Assembly (NCBI RefSeq): GCF_000764305.2
Contig: NW_025934948.1
Span: 124,001 to 188,000 of the forward strand
Direction of reading: 5' to 3'
DNA length: 64,000 bases
Origin: Hyalella azteca
Taxonomy: Eukaryota > Arthropoda > Malacostraca > Amphipoda > Hyalellidae
Under the pieces are notes generated by a model. It was not told the origin of the DNA and did not search any database. It saw only the letters and a list, made by a program, of their open reading frames with translations. Positions 1 through 12,712 of the stretch are shown in pieces (the stretch's first letter is position 1; each line of letters begins with the position of its first letter). The translations under genes were made by a program, and so were the position numbers.

Positions 1-111
1 AGAATAACAGTAATAAAGGAAATCTTGGAAATATTGGCATAAAAGTATTTTTTTCTCAAGTCACGACGCAGAAATTTAGGCTAAATAACTCATTTCAACT
101 TCACATGCATG

Positions 112-270
112 CGTGCCACCGTGGTCAAGTTGGCAAAGGCGTCGCGCGGTCAGAAGCGATCTCGGGTTCGAATCCTGCTACGGTCGAAAGGTTCATCCAG
201 CGGAGAAGTCAAGTAAAATCGCTCTGCTCCTGAAATTGCCCTTAGAACAGAAGCCAAGCAAGTGAAAAGA
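112..270 (+). repeat. tRNA-derived SINE
   Basis: RNA polymerase III promoter boxes: A-like TGGTCAAGTTGG (122-133) and a perfect B box GGTTCGAATCC (165-175). A body ending TGAAATTGCCCTTAGAACAG follows. The arms do not fold into a full cloverleaf, so it is not a working tRNA. The 3' part recurs at 983-1037. Confidence 0.75.
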
Positions 271-374
271 TAGGGTTGCAAAATGTATGTCTATATAAAA
301 TTAAAGCAGCTAATTGTAATATTACTATGATGCTCATGTATAACGTAACTGACGATTAAACATGCATAATCAAA

Positions 375-965
375 CCCGGTAATATGTCACCATTATGGGA
401 CAAGTTTAGATTGCTGTTTTGTGATGAGCGCTTTAGGAATTTCAATGAATATTAAATTTTATACACCAATCGGTAAAATGCATCTTCTTCGGAGTTATTA
501 CCCCATGATATTACTAAGCATGCGTTTAAAGCCATAATTGGCTATGTCTTGCATAAGATTTTTAACACATGTATTGTTGAATACTTTAATTTGAATTTGA
601 AATGATCTCAAATGCTTCAAATTTTAGCATTTTATGTCGTACATTTTTTCACCAGCATTACATATGTGACATTATACGTATTATTACGAGCAGTATTTAT
701 TATAAGTATTTATAATAAATACTATAAGTATTTATTATAAATATAAGTATTTATCACGAGCAGCCTTTTTATCCGTCGTCAATGCCGTGAGGATCCCTCA
801 TAGAAGCGCTGATATTTACTCACTAATAGTAGCTTGACTTACGCGCTCCGGCAGGCTGAGTGGCGTTTCACGCGCCTGTTCCAACTCATTTTTATCATTG
901 TTTGGATAGACACTTTGGCGAGTCGTTGGTGCACGAGGATTTGTTTGAGTGCACTAATGGCAATT
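375..965. repeat. Dispersed repeat, copy 1
   Basis: Shares blocks in the same order with 10068-10790: TGTGATGA(G/A)C...TAGGAATTTCA, TTACGCGCT...GGC(A/T)G...GTGGCGTTT(C/T)ACGCGCCTGT, and TAGACACTTT...CGTCGTTG. It lies between a SINE (112-270) and a SINE tail (983-1037). The element type is unknown. Confidence 0.65.
683..755. repeat. AT-rich palindromic repeats
   Basis: Alternating ATAAGTATTTAT and ATAAATACTATAAGT blocks. Low complexity. Confidence 0.7.
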
Positions 966-982
966 ACGTCTTTACATGAGGA

Positions 983-1037
983 ACCAAGTGAAATAAAATC
1001 ACCCTGTTGCTGAAATTGCCCTTAGAACAGAAGCCAG
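983..1037 (+). repeat. 3' fragment of the same SINE
   Basis: CAAGTGAAATAAAATC and TGAAATTGCCCTTAGAACAG match 205-257 closely. The tRNA-like head is absent. Confidence 0.8.
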
Positions 1038-1039
1038 AA

Positions 1040-2549
1040 ATATTCTGTTAAGATGCTGTAGTGACACTTGCATTCTACGTTAATTGGCAAATTTTCTAAA
1101 GTTTAGGTTTTGAAAATTGCACTATTTCGAGATCCTAATCTTTTCGTATTTTTTATTGACTGAAAGTACGAAGACTGTGCACAATATGATACAAATTCCA
1201 ATAAATGAAAATATGACATAATTAAAAGGCACTAATATAAAAAGTTGAAAAAATTACGACCGATTGTTAGAGTAGCGAAATACTGAGGCATGTGTCTGCT
1301 TTATAGAGCTGGGAAAACTGAATGTTGATGTAGCACCGCCACTATAGAAGATGGCAATGCTTTACCACAGGTTGAAACTGATCATCATTCTGAGGAGCAT
1401 AAGACAGATTGTGAGTTCAAATTGAAAGTAAGTGACAGTTCAAGCGGAAAATTCTTCATGGATAATGACGTTAACAAATGTTAACATCTATTGATACAAT
1501 AACTTAAATTTTAGAACATCCCATTGTCCAATGAGAGTTAAATATATGTATTTTTCTACCTTACGTTTAATATTGGTGACATAACTAAAGAATTTCGACG
1601 GCCGGGTCTGTGTCACGGAGCGCATAAGATGGAAAATGAACTAACTGCCTGGTCGCTGTATATGTTTGCATTAATTTTTTATTTTGCCAAGAAATGGATG
1701 GGATTTTGAAAATTCAGTCTAACATGGCATGCTATGCTTTAGGGATTCACTCTATACATCAAATTATTGTGTTTATTTTAGGATTCAAATTAAGTTATGA
1801 TTGTGCTATGGGCGGTTAGCAATAAATTTCAAGAATTATCGACTATTATTACTATTAATCATTATGCATAGACTATTTTTCATATTACAGTAAATTATTT
1901 CAAGATTTTCGCCGATTACAGTATAATTTTCCCTGATCGATTCCGTTCTTGAGCTTTAGAAAACGTGAAATATATATCACTAGAAAGCGTGAAAGAGAAA
2001 TCATTTCCAAGTGGTTTATTTAAAAAAATAGATATATGGATAGGAGCTGCAGTCATGTCTTCTAATTTAAATCGTCAAGAAACGAGGAAAATGTAGAACC
2101 GTGCCAAGAGCGAGTCATCAAAGAAGTTGGCTGGACAACAGCTTCGATCGCTTAAGATGAAGCGCATGAATATAAAGATGAGGCAAGACTCTTAAGCGAA
2201 CAACCCTGTTTGTTTACGACGCGCCGCAAGACTGCCGCATTCTCCAGCTTAACTTGGTAAATTGATTCGCGCGGTTACTAGTTCAATATCAGTAAATAGT
2301 TCCGCATTATGAGGAAGGTACTAAAGGAAATATTTAATTTAGATTTATTTATTCGCTAAATAATGCCGAAATGGAAAATTAATTTGTTTGTTCACGGTAA
2401 GTCAACATCTGTTGACATCATCGTCTTTTTTTGCACGAATTCTTAAAAATTCTTCATTCATTCAGTTTGATAAGCAATTAAATTATTACGACTAGACCAG
2501 ACATGATCTTCAGCTAGACCAGGACATGTTTTTCTATAAAAAATCATTG
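1040..2549. other. No gene seen
   Basis: AT-rich, no open frame of note, no clear repeat ends. Confidence 0.6.
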
Positions 2550-2713
2550 TTCGAATGCAGAGGTGGGCAGTAGCGCGCTACATGTAGCGGCTCTACATTT
2601 AAGGCAATATAGCGGTAGCTGTAGCGTCCGCTACATATTTAAGTAGCGATACGAGGTTTTGCCGCTACAGCGCTACCGCTACATTTATAGATAAAGCCTT
2701 TCCATTTTACTTA

Positions 2714-3753
2714 GAGGACCGGCTACCCTCCAACAAAACTTTTTTGTTTACCGACGGATCGTTTTGAAACTTGGTACACATATGTAAAACAGAAGTCTAA
2801 GACCTTTTTGTTCATGTAAATTAAAAAAAATGAAAGAAAACATGTAATTAATCGAAAACGGCAAATAAGGGGTACTCTAAAAAAGTTTAAACCTTTTGCA
2901 AATCACATGCTACAATGTCGAGACACATATCATTAGATTTGTAACAACAATATCTAGCGACTGTAGAGGCCCGATTTTTCATTTTCCTCGTCGTTTTTTT
3001 CGCGCTCTTCCCATTTTTTCATATTTTTACCCCCCACCTTCCTCCCCCTCCCCTATATGAGTCAAACCATGCATATATTAAAAAAAGGCTTCTAGAGTCG
3101 CTAGGTATTGTTTTTACAAATCGAATGGTATGTCTCTCATTGCCGTAGCTTAAAAACTGTTTGAGTTATAATTTTTTAAGATGGCGTTTTTTGGATTTTT
3201 GAAATGTTCAGGGGAGCCAAATAGAGTAAAATTCATTGAAAACAGAAGAATATGCCCAAAATGTCTTGATATTGTAGCCCAAGCTTTCCCATTGCCAATT
3301 ATTTGCATTCAAGGTACCAGCACGCGTCTTCAGACCTATTTATGTTGAATTTAACGTGAAGAATAAACTATAAATGGGACTTATTACATATAAATATATA
3401 TATATAAAATATAAATTTTACGTAACTTTACCACTGCATTACGCAAAAACTATTGCATGAACATCCATGGTAGTAGCTTTGTTAAACGCGTCTTGTTTGT
3501 AGCTTTCAAACGAGTGCTAACACTTTGTAATTAACGAAAGTAATGATCTATATATACAGATTAAATTCAAATAAATCTTTGTACATATTGTTAAAAAATG
3601 TTCATATATATATTTTTTAAATTGTCTTACGCAAAAATTATAGCACGCACAGACATGAGGTAAACTGCGTTAGACGCGCCTATTCAGCAGCTACAAAATG
3701 AGCCAAGAAAACAATAAAGCCAAAATTTCCGATTTTTAGGGTAGCCGGTCCCC
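2714..3753. mobile_element. Nested TA-flanked foldback element
   Basis: Ends GAGGACCGGCTACCCTC (left) and AGGGTAGCCGGTCCCC (right), with TA on both sides (2712-2713, 3754-3755). Internal inverted arms at about 2914-2970 and 3087-3142 share GATTTGTAA(C/A)AACAATA and TAGCGACT. No coding capacity is seen, so a non-autonomous element, possibly Tc1/mariner-like by its TA target. It interrupts the older hAT-like element. Confidence 0.75.
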
Positions 3754-3956
3754 TATATAGTATTCAATATTATTTAAAAACCAGCATGATACGTACATAA
3801 TATGAATTACAGAATAAGACTGTACGAAAGATTTCGGTGTAATGTTGTCAACCTCAGCCTGCTACTAGTGTCAACATATTAGTTGCTACTTGTTAAGTTG
3901 TTACCAGTTACCACTTACAGTTTTTTTTTCATCTTTCAGTTTGCTTACACTTATTT

Positions 3957-4145
3957 TTACACAGTTCTTTTTATGTTTCACCTTCCCTACATGGATGTCT
4001 ACTTTAATCTACCAATCTCAAAAATAATCCACATATATATACAGAAAAAAGACTAATTTTTATATGTATATGTAGATAATTTTTTAGATTGGTAGATTAA
4101 AGTTCACATCCATGTAGGGAAGGTAAAATATAAAAAATAACTGTA
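3957..4145. repeat. Large inverted repeat (hairpin)
   Basis: The left arm contains CACCTTCCCTACATGGATGT and TTTAATCTACCAATCT. The right arm is its complement (AGATTGGTAGATTAAAGT, ACATCCATGTAGGGAAGGT). Arms of about 60 bp lie around an AT-rich loop. It is either a third nested MITE or an internal part of the host element. Confidence 0.85.
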
Positions 4146-4402
4146 ACTTCTATTTACAGTATCTAATCCTGGGGTAACCTTGGGTAACCCATACATACAA
4201 TAAATATTTAGAGATTTCCAATAATTTTGGCCATTGTAGCGGCTAATGTAGCGCGCTACATTTTACTGTAGCGGTAGCGGTAGCGCCCGTTACAATCTAG
4301 TGGGTGTAGCGGTAGCGGTAGCGCCCGCTACATTTAGAGCATGTAGCGGTAGCGGTAGCGCCGCTACATTTCCAAGTAGCGCTGCCCAGCTCTGTTCGAA
4401 TG

Positions 4403-6256
4403 CTAAGTGAATGAACGTTTTTATTCGAGTAAAGGAGACGATGCACTAAACTATACAGGCACAAGCTTTCACTTAATTTTCTGTAAATTGAAATTTGTCT
4501 GTGTGTGCGTGTGCTATGTTAATGACATACAGAGGACTGATGGCATGGAAATGAATCTTGAACTGTTCGAAGTTGTTTGCATGAACCGAAATGAAAAAAA
4601 TTGATTCATTAATTTGATGTAAGACTATGCAAAAACCGGGGAAATTTTTCAGCACAACATGAAGGTCTCTGGATTGCATAGCCTGTGATGCTGGATTACG
4701 CAAATAACGAGTTTTTACACGGAAATCAGAACTGTATCGGTAATTCACCTGTTCTCAAAGTGAATTTTAAACAAAAAAAATACTAATTCGTTAAACACCT
4801 TTAGTTTCATTTCATGAGTAACCTAAATCTGCGTGTGGGTTTATCCCAACTTGAAATGCTTCGGCTGCATCAAGCAAAGTGAGTGGCACGCTCCAGAGAA
4901 GCCGTTACATTGACTCCATGCCGAATACTTGATGTTGCTGATCTCCGACCCGAGCTGTGGACCTCAGGAGGGCTGAGGTTCTCAGCAAAATTTGCACACG
5001 CGTGCATTGAAGCCGCTTTGAAGCCTCCCTCTAAAGCCTTCAGCAGTCACGGCCTGGCGCTTAACTCGAGCTGCGGGCTCGATTTCTCCTCCGCTTTCTA
5101 CGTTGATCCAAAAGTAATCGCGATTGTCGAGATAGCATGACAACGTAACACTATTTACACATGGATATAGTTCAAATTAAATAGGTACAAGCTAGAATAT
5201 TCTCCAAATAAATATTAGTAAAATCTCACCTAAATTTGTTTATAACAATGAAATATTTTTAAAGAATATTTCGTCATACATTAATTGTCGAAAAATTTAG
5301 TTTTATCACACGGAATATTGCGAATATAATTTAATAAACACTAATAATAATAATAATTTGGTACTAAAATGCGAATAAATAGGCTCATTATATTAGTAAC
5401 ATCATTCACCGGCGAATTCAGTGGAGAAAAAACACTAGTTTATCATGTTTTAGCTCCATATTTCCGATTGTGAGATTTGATGAGTGATCAGGCATCAGTA
5501 CAATGCTTGGCCAGAATAATTTTTTATGTGTTATTTCACTATATTCGAAATTTATCAATTAAACAATTGATTAGAGATAAATAAGCTTCAAGTGGTCGTA
5601 CATGATGCGAATTCTCTTCTCGTTGGTTTATTTCTGGTCTTAATTGAATGTAAAAAATACACTGATATTTAGTTTTGTGAATTTGGATCGCTCGCATTAG
5701 GATCATCAGCTTGTATTTCTGAGGCACTGGTGGGGCGTAAGGCGGATCTAATGATGCTTGTTTGGTCTGTTGGCGCAGTTTCTTCAGGGCGAGGTGCCTT
5801 ATTAAAGAAGGATTTGGCCGAGGGAAATACTGGCTCCGCAAAAATGGATGGCCTCGTGTTTTTGCCGAGTAGCAGTGCCCTTGGTGCCTCTAACCGAGGT
5901 ATCGAAAATCTAGTGCATCTTCTTACAAGCACCGGATAAAATACACATCGGGGAAAATCTCGCTTCCCTGTAATGGATGTTTTTGACACAAGCAAGAATA
6001 TTTTAAAACTCATGAGATGCATGTTCAGTGAAATAAAGAACGAAAATTGAAGATGTTGGAAGGATTTCTAATAGGATTAAGCAAATTTATTAGAACCTCG
6101 AGTGAAAATAGTGGGTGAAATGTTACTTTCTACTTAGTTTTGTTAACTATTACAAAAATTATATCACGATAGACGAAATTGACGTTTCTGTGGTGGTAAA
6201 AACCGAATTTCAGGCTTAGTAAAAAAAAGTGACACACATATGTCGTCCAAAAAAGA
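4403..6256. other. No supported gene; two GC-richer islands
   Basis: The islands at 4880-5140 and 5670-5980 have frames of 85-117 codons, on both strands in the second. No motif, splice context or family likeness supports a gene. They may be exon or repeat relics. Confidence 0.5.
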
Positions 6257-6601
6257 AAGATTGAAGATTATGAAGCTTCCCAGTCTCCGTTATCGTCGCC
6301 TGCGCGGTGACCTCATTGAAGTATACATGTATACTCATGGTTTGTACAAGGTTCCAGAAGGATTACTAGAATTTTAAACAAGAACCAACACCAGGCGCCA
6401 CAGCTATAACCTAAAAAAAAACTGCGGTACAACTTATCCACGCGACAACATTTCTTCTCGCTTCGAGTCACCGACATGTGGAACAGCCTCCCTGAAGATA
6501 TTGTTGATCCAAGTATCGACGCGTTCAAGAACAGACTAGACAAGGCCATGCAGGAGCATATGTTTAGTCTTAAAATGCCTGATATCCTACGGAACAACTG
6601 A
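6257..6601 (+). pseudogene. LINE ORF2 C-terminal fragment
   Basis: One frame reads MKLPSLRYRRLRGDLIEVYM to a stop. A second frame then reads RQHFFSLRVTDMWNSLPEDI, continues VDPSIDAFKNRLDKAM, and stops at 6599. 'R..FFS.RV...WN.LP..(V/I)V...S...FK.RLD' is the common tail of non-LTR retrotransposon reverse-transcriptase proteins in animals. At least one frameshift and an internal stop make it dead. The rest of the element is not visible. Confidence 0.8.
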
Positions 6602-8118
6602 ATTCTAGAAGCGATTTTCAATCTACCATCCGTTGAAAAGACATGATCAAAAGGCCAGTCTAGTAAAAAAAAAAATACAAGAATCGGCGACAGGCCTATC
6701 CAGGCCTATCCTTCAATGCCGAAGATACTATACTAAATACAAAGATCTAATCTGTTTCGTCCAACTACTTTATAATAATTGTCATGTTTGAATATCAAAT
6801 AGTGCCCGATTATCCAGTACGTATCTTATTGTCTCACCTCCAACATTTGGCATATATGGGATGTTTTGATGAAAAAAATAAATGTACTTAATTCTACCCA
6901 ATTGTTCCTCCGTCGCGAGAACTTTCTTTCTGAGCAGTTCTTGGCTCTTCGAGGGGCAAGACGCCTGAACTTCCGCAGCCCTTGAGAGATTTTTTCATTG
7001 CCTATCGCACATCAGTCTGCATGAACGGCCCCTTTAGCTCAGCTTCCTGCCGCACTTTAGTACCGTTCAATATCGCACCAAACTACACTTACGACCACAC
7101 GTTTCACTCCTTATCTATGTCGAGCACACGCCTTTTAAAAAATCATCGAGAATCTTGGGGAAGCTAACATTTTCCAAGCAATGAATCGTCCGAGAAGTTG
7201 TTAATTGTAGACGTGAGAAATAATCTCAACTTGCTAGATTAAGGAACATTCTTGGAAGACTTTTAAGGCTGGAGAATCTCACTAAATTTGTTAAGAACCC
7301 GTAGTTTTACTCGAACATCGACGATGCGACTAAATTAAACTTTTAAATTATACGCAAATTGGATGGCCGTGGTACGTTGCTGTGGAACTGTAATGACGGT
7401 GAGCCACGAGCTGGAATTATAATTACGAATATCCACCTGTCGTTTCTAAAAGCAAATGCAATATAATCGAATTGAATAATTACTTTTTTAATGCTTCGTG
7501 TGAAAAAATCCTTTTATTTTGCGCCTGTTTTATTACAAGAAGGAACACGCCAGAGTGCAATAAATTTACCCCCTTGGAAAGTTGCTTGATCGTTGCATAT
7601 ATGCACCGACAGGCAACGAATACAGCATCTACCATTATAGAGGATCTGAGGAAGCAACCACATTAATGTTTAATCACCTGATTACGAATTATATTAATAA
7701 ATCTTATCGAGTAATTATGTATTTTATAAATGGAGCAGCGGGATGCTGAATAACTTCTCGTTTATCACTGAGTATCCATATGATTGCATTCACCACATGC
7801 GTCGTAACCCAGCAAACTTATTACATTAAATCGATTGGTTTAATCGCTTCAAATTGGAGCCTATCTGACAGCCTCCACCAACATATCACGTCGGCAATTA
7901 GATTAGGTCCTCTTGATCTGATCAGCTCTCGTACATAAAACACTAACGGGATTCAATAACCTATATACGAATCTAGAAAATAATTGTTTAATTTTAACTT
8001 AACGTACTCTACTTCTCTGTGTTTGCAATTCATCAGTTCCTCAATACAATGCATCTCTATATATTATTTCAAGACGACATGGGTACAGAGGGCTCGCCAA
8101 TACGACAGAACTCTATGC
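6602..8118. other. No gene seen
   Basis: AT-rich sequence between a LINE fragment and a MITE. No convincing coding or repeat structure. Confidence 0.6.
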
Positions 8119-8126
8119 GCTGTGGG

Positions 8127-8300
8127 CAGAGGTGGGCAGTAGCGCGCTACATGTAGCGGCAGCTACATTTTCACTAGCGGTAGCGGTAGCGGCGCTACAT
8201 TTAAGCAATTCAAGCGATAGCGGTAGCGCCCGCTACATTTAGAGCATGTAGCGGTAGGGGTAGCTGCCGCTACATTTCAAAGTAGCGCTGCCCAGCTCTG
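8127..8300. mobile_element. 174-bp hAT-like MITE, same family as the 2.56-kb element
   Basis: Ends CAGAGGTGGGCAGTAGCGCG and GTAGCGCTGCCCAGCTCTG match those at 2558-4394. Flanks are GCTGTGGG (8119-8126) and GCTGTGAG (8301-8308), an 8-bp duplication with one mismatch. The interior is made of TAGCGGTAGCG-type repeats. Confidence 0.9.
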
Positions 8301-8308
8301 GCTGTGAG

Positions 8309-10067
8309 GCTTCAGTATCCAAAAGCTGAGTGGCCCATCAATGCCTGAGTCAACACCAGACGACATTTGGCTGCCATCGGCCAAGTTTCCTGCCCGGCGA
8401 GCACGCAACTCGCGGATGCGGGCCATCGATTGCATGCAGACCTGCCCTGCGCCCAGTGCCACTTAGGAAACATTGGTCGCTCTGGAGCAGGAAATAACTG
8501 TTAGCTTCCATGCAGCAGCAACAACTACCTCGGTTGAAACTTGGTCACTCGCCGAATGGTGGCTTTTAGCGAATAACTGCTCATTTGCAACGCCATGCAT
8601 GACAATGGGACTTAGGTTGAGGGTAAAAATAACATTTTTATTAGTTGGTTGCTCAACTGTCGGCCACAACGACAAACAATCACCTCTGCTGCTTCTTATT
8701 TGGTATATTCTGAAAATTTTAATTCGCCAAATAATTATTTAAGTTGTCAGTTTATCCGTATAACCAGCTATTCCAAATAACATTTGATTATATATAAATT
8801 AAAAATACTTATCGCTAAGATATTTGGCACATGTGTCGAACAAAATAATACATGTATATGCAACAAATATTTTGAATATTTCGGTTCCAAGTTCCTAATG
8901 TTGAGATAGTGAGTTAGCTACCATCGTATAACTTGCATCTTAGCGAGTTATAACTCACTTGCCATCCTTTTTCTGTTCCAGTTACGCAAGCAATATTAAA
9001 CACAACAATTATGTCGCTGCAAGACTCACCAAGTAAAGCAATTTCTTGACACGAGTTGAAGAGCATTTTTCAGTCGTAGCGGTTTCTAATTACTTAGTAA
9101 GCAATACTGAATTTCTAAGCTAACTGACCGCAAGGATGAACCAACTCGCTTTTTCCTCACGCCATTCCTGGTAATAAACTTCGCACATGCCCTTAAAGTC
9201 CTAATCAAGAATACATTAATTTAAATAAACATGAATGGATATTGCCATGGATATTGCCATGGAAATTGCCAGCTATACGAAACTAAACAAAAATAAATAA
9301 TCGCGATAGAAAATTCCTTGAAAAATTCTGCCTGCCTCATTAGGGTTGACACGAGAAAAATTTCCTGTATTAAATTGCAAAGAAATGGCTAAGAATGAAG
9401 TTCTGAGCATTACAAGAGTACAACAAAGATACATTCCATAGATTCACAAGAGAGCGACAACAATTACAGCGGGAAGCAAAAGAGTCTGATTTATGCCAGC
9501 AGGAGCTGCAGCTAAATGAGCATTTCAGAGACAGTAGGTCAAGCGTTATAACGAGTAAAATCTGCATAAAACTGGCTGCATCAACGGTAAAAATTACAAC
9601 TGAGAGACAATAAAGGACGCTTCGTTGGAACATCTCGTTGAAAATGTTTGACTTACAACGCACGACAAACTAGCGGACAGACTCGTATATATGTTGGACG
9701 TTCTCGGTTCGGTGCTCTAGTCCGGCAGCGCTTGGCTGGAAACACGAAACAATTGTACATGCAACGAGAACGTCGCTGCAATCCGTAGACTTGTTTAAAC
9801 GGATGAATATTCATGTATTCCAGAAGCAGGAATTCACAACAATGATAGAAAAGCTAAGAAATTCAATTGCGAAGAGTTGAAATCTTTAAATTAGTTTGTC
9901 TGAATTTTTTTCGCATGGCATTCTAAACTTGACGATGAAGAAGTTATTTCTCTCATCTTATCCCTTAAGTTTTTTATTTAATTTATCATTTAAAATGTGA
10001 TATCATTAATTAGCAGTATTTATTTGTTGATTGCGGTGCCCTCATTTTGTGTTTTACTTATTGAACA
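8309..10067. other. No supported gene; small GC-rich patch at 8310-8460
   Basis: The minus strand of 8309-8462 reads ARIRELRARRAGNLADG and so on, then stops soon after the MITE junction. Not recognised. The remainder is AT-rich, with a short ATGGATATTGCC repeat near 9235-9265. Confidence 0.45.
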
Positions 10068-10790
10068 TCATGAACATGTCAACTAGTGGGCTGCGCTGTG
10101 ATGAACATTGTAGGAATTTCATTTAATAGTTAACTTTATACATTAACCGATGGCATGCACTGTCTAATAATTTTTAATTTATAATTTCACTTGAAATAAA
10201 ACAATCCTGAAAACATCTAACAGATAAATTATTTATTAATATTGTTGAATTCTTCAATTGAATTGATGATTATGTATAAAGCTTGTAATTTTAACTTTGT
10301 GTCTTTTACGAACTATATATTGAACACTGTAATTGTGACATCATTCGTCTTTTAGTGAAAAGAATTGTTATTATGCTTTCTGTACGATTGTTCATAACGC
10401 GCTTCTTTATTATTCATAGTAAGTCCCGTGAGGCCCTTTCCAAGCACGCGCTCAGAACGACGCACGCCCAGCCGCCGAACTACGCGCTTCTGCTGGCTGC
10501 GTAGCGTTTTACGCGCCTGTGCCGACTGCTTTTGAGACGCCCAGCCGCCGAAGTACGCGCTTCTGCTGGCTGCGTGGCGTTTTACGCGCCTGTGCCGACT
10601 GCTTTTGAGACGCCCAGCCGCCGAACTACGCGCTTCTGCTGGCTGCGTGGCGTTTTACGCGCCTGTGCCGACTGCTTATGTGGCAAGCCAGATTAGACAC
10701 TTTTGCACGTCGTTGTAGTGCGGACAATTGTTTAAGTAAAAGCGCCTCGCTTCAGAGTGTCTCGGAAACTTGCTGCACACAAAATTTTGA
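10068..10790. repeat. Dispersed repeat, copy 2, containing a GC-rich tandem array
   Basis: Diverged relative of 375-965. Its GC-rich module, present once in copy 1, is expanded to three tandem units here (10447-10678). Confidence 0.65.
10447..10678. repeat. 73-bp GC-rich tandem repeat, three units
   Basis: Units of CGCCCAGCCGCCGAACTACG, then CGCTTCTGCTGGCTGCGTGG, then CGTTTTACGCGCCTGTGCCGACTGCTTTTGAGA. Nearly identical to each other, so a recent expansion. Confidence 0.92.
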
Positions 10791-12712
10791 AAGAAAACTT
10801 CATAATGCTTGGCAATGCGAATACTATTTGACACCCTCAACATTCACGCTAACTAAAAGTAATTACTAAGATTAAGTTTAGGATGTAAAAAGAGGTGAAG
10901 ACGTACTTAAGTGGAATAACTACAGCTGAAATGTTTTTTAGAAGAATTTGCTCAAGTTGCTAAAGAATCACGCGTAGCTGGAATGATAATGCAACACATA
11001 CAAAAATAATAATCCGTTGTATTAATACGTATGCGAATTTATGATGAAATAACTAATGATTTGAATGAAGAAAGGCAATTTTTGTATTTTTCATTGAGGC
11101 TGGCAACTCTCGGCGTGATTGTAGTGCAGTAGTTAGCGACACAATATGCGCAGCACAGAGATGAGAGGAGCCCAGCCTCGAAGCTCGGTTCATTTCTCGG
11201 TATCACTAGTGGGCTGCGGTTGGCCACAGTCAATAGGTGGTGCATCAGCATGGCCTTGGCTTGGTGCCCAGAAACGACCTCTGGGTATTTGGACCTCTGG
11301 GTACTTGTTACCTGGGGATTTTAAAGTAACCGCAAAGCGGTTCGATCACAGGCATTATTGTGAAAACACAATAATATACGAATATAAATGTGGATTCGGC
11401 GCATTCATGGAATAATAAATCTCATTAAAAAAGTTCAATATTTGTGATTAAATTCATTTCGCAATTGTACGACTTCATGAAGTTTTGTCCGAAAAAATAT
11501 CACATTAGAGTTCGGTTTTCAAATTTTATCGTATTGCCACACTAACGAAGTTTAAGTTTAGCTATTAGGTCCGCTTTTACTTGTTGAAAATTGCAACTCC
11601 CTTCATTTATTATTTTTAGGCGATTTTTTATTTTATTTTGCAACCTTGCATATTGTGCGATAAAAATAGGCGATCAGTTGTAATTTTTTCGTATGCAAGC
11701 AACTTTTATGAATATTTTTATGCAGAGAAATTCTTTGGTTAACCTTGAACAGAAGTGATGAATCTTTAAATTTTCTTCCCGTTGTCTGTTACCCTAACTG
11801 AAAAGTGATAAAAAATCAGATAATAATAAACACTCCTCCACTAAGGTTCAGTCACTGAATGTTTGTTAACACAATTGTTTACATCTGATGCAAGAAGTCG
11901 AAGCCAGGAAAAGTCCACTTCTAAGTAGGATGGCTCAATTCAATAGCATGTGCACCCAAGTTCTTATCTAAGGAAAAACACATCACCTCCCACACGACCA
12001 GCAGATAACACAACTTCACAAAGGAAAAAACAGGTCAAAAGACTTTTTCTTGCTGCCACTCGAGAAGGTTTCGGACGGACAACTACGGCACTGCAATATT
12101 GTTGCCTACCGCCGTAAAGACGACGCCAACTTGTCACTTCGGTGCTCGTAACTTCCCATGCTTTTTACGGCGATGCTTGTCGCAGGGGTTCAAGTATAGC
12201 CCCTCAATTCATGCGATGCCTCCATGTGTGAACTAGCTGCAAAAAATTATCAAATCAAACATGAGGCAGCTTAGTTTCATTTGCATTTATTGAAATTGAC
12301 CATCTTTTAAAACTTTTTTTACTTCGCATTGCATTCACAAATGGCTTTGAACGAACTCGTTTTGCAATATCGAATAACTGTTTCTATTTAACGATCTTGT
12401 TTTTTACTCCCCAAATAAGTTTCATAAGGATTGAAGCTAGAGATGACATATCACTGACTCAGAATAAAGTAATCTTGGCTTTGGTTTCTTTATTATAAAT
12501 TTGAATGAATATTTTTTTCTGCGATTGCATTTCCACTGATGCTGAATGTGAGAAATAAATTCGCAGTTAATAGATGATTCCAGATAAGGATTGCAATTAT
12601 TCTCATAAGAAAATATCAAATATCTGGAGAATACGTTAACAGATATTACAGAGCCGAACAGGTTAAATTTGTATTCTGCAATTTTTATCACATATCGAGC
12701 TAATTTTAGAAG
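10791..12712. other. No gene seen
   Basis: Short frames only. A GC-richer patch at 11100-11300 has no recognisable product. Confidence 0.55.

Larger units (their letters stand above)
2558..4394. mobile_element. hAT-like non-autonomous transposon with nested inserts
   Basis: Terminal inverted repeats CAGAGGTGGGCAGTAGCGCG and, at the right end, GTAGCGCTGCCCAGCTCTG. The flanking 8-bp duplications are identical (TTCGAATG at 2550-2557 and 4395-4402). CAGAG-type ends and an 8-bp target site are hAT hallmarks. Subterminal regions (2575-2690, 4230-4380) are packed with (G)TAGCGGTAGCG repeats. It holds a separate 1,040-bp TA-flanked element (2714-3753) and a large hairpin (3957-4145). No transposase frame is visible. 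Confidence 0.9.

Noticed and set aside
112..187. A functional tRNA gene
   Set aside because: Pol III boxes are present but the acceptor and anticodon arms do not pair properly; better read as a SINE.
5669..6022. 117-codon minus-strand frame in a GC-rich patch
   Set aside because: Also open on the plus strand; no family likeness or splice context. Could be an exon relic but is not supportable.
8277..8462. 61-codon minus-strand frame next to the MITE
   Set aside because: Part of it lies inside the MITE; with the MITE removed it stops almost at once.
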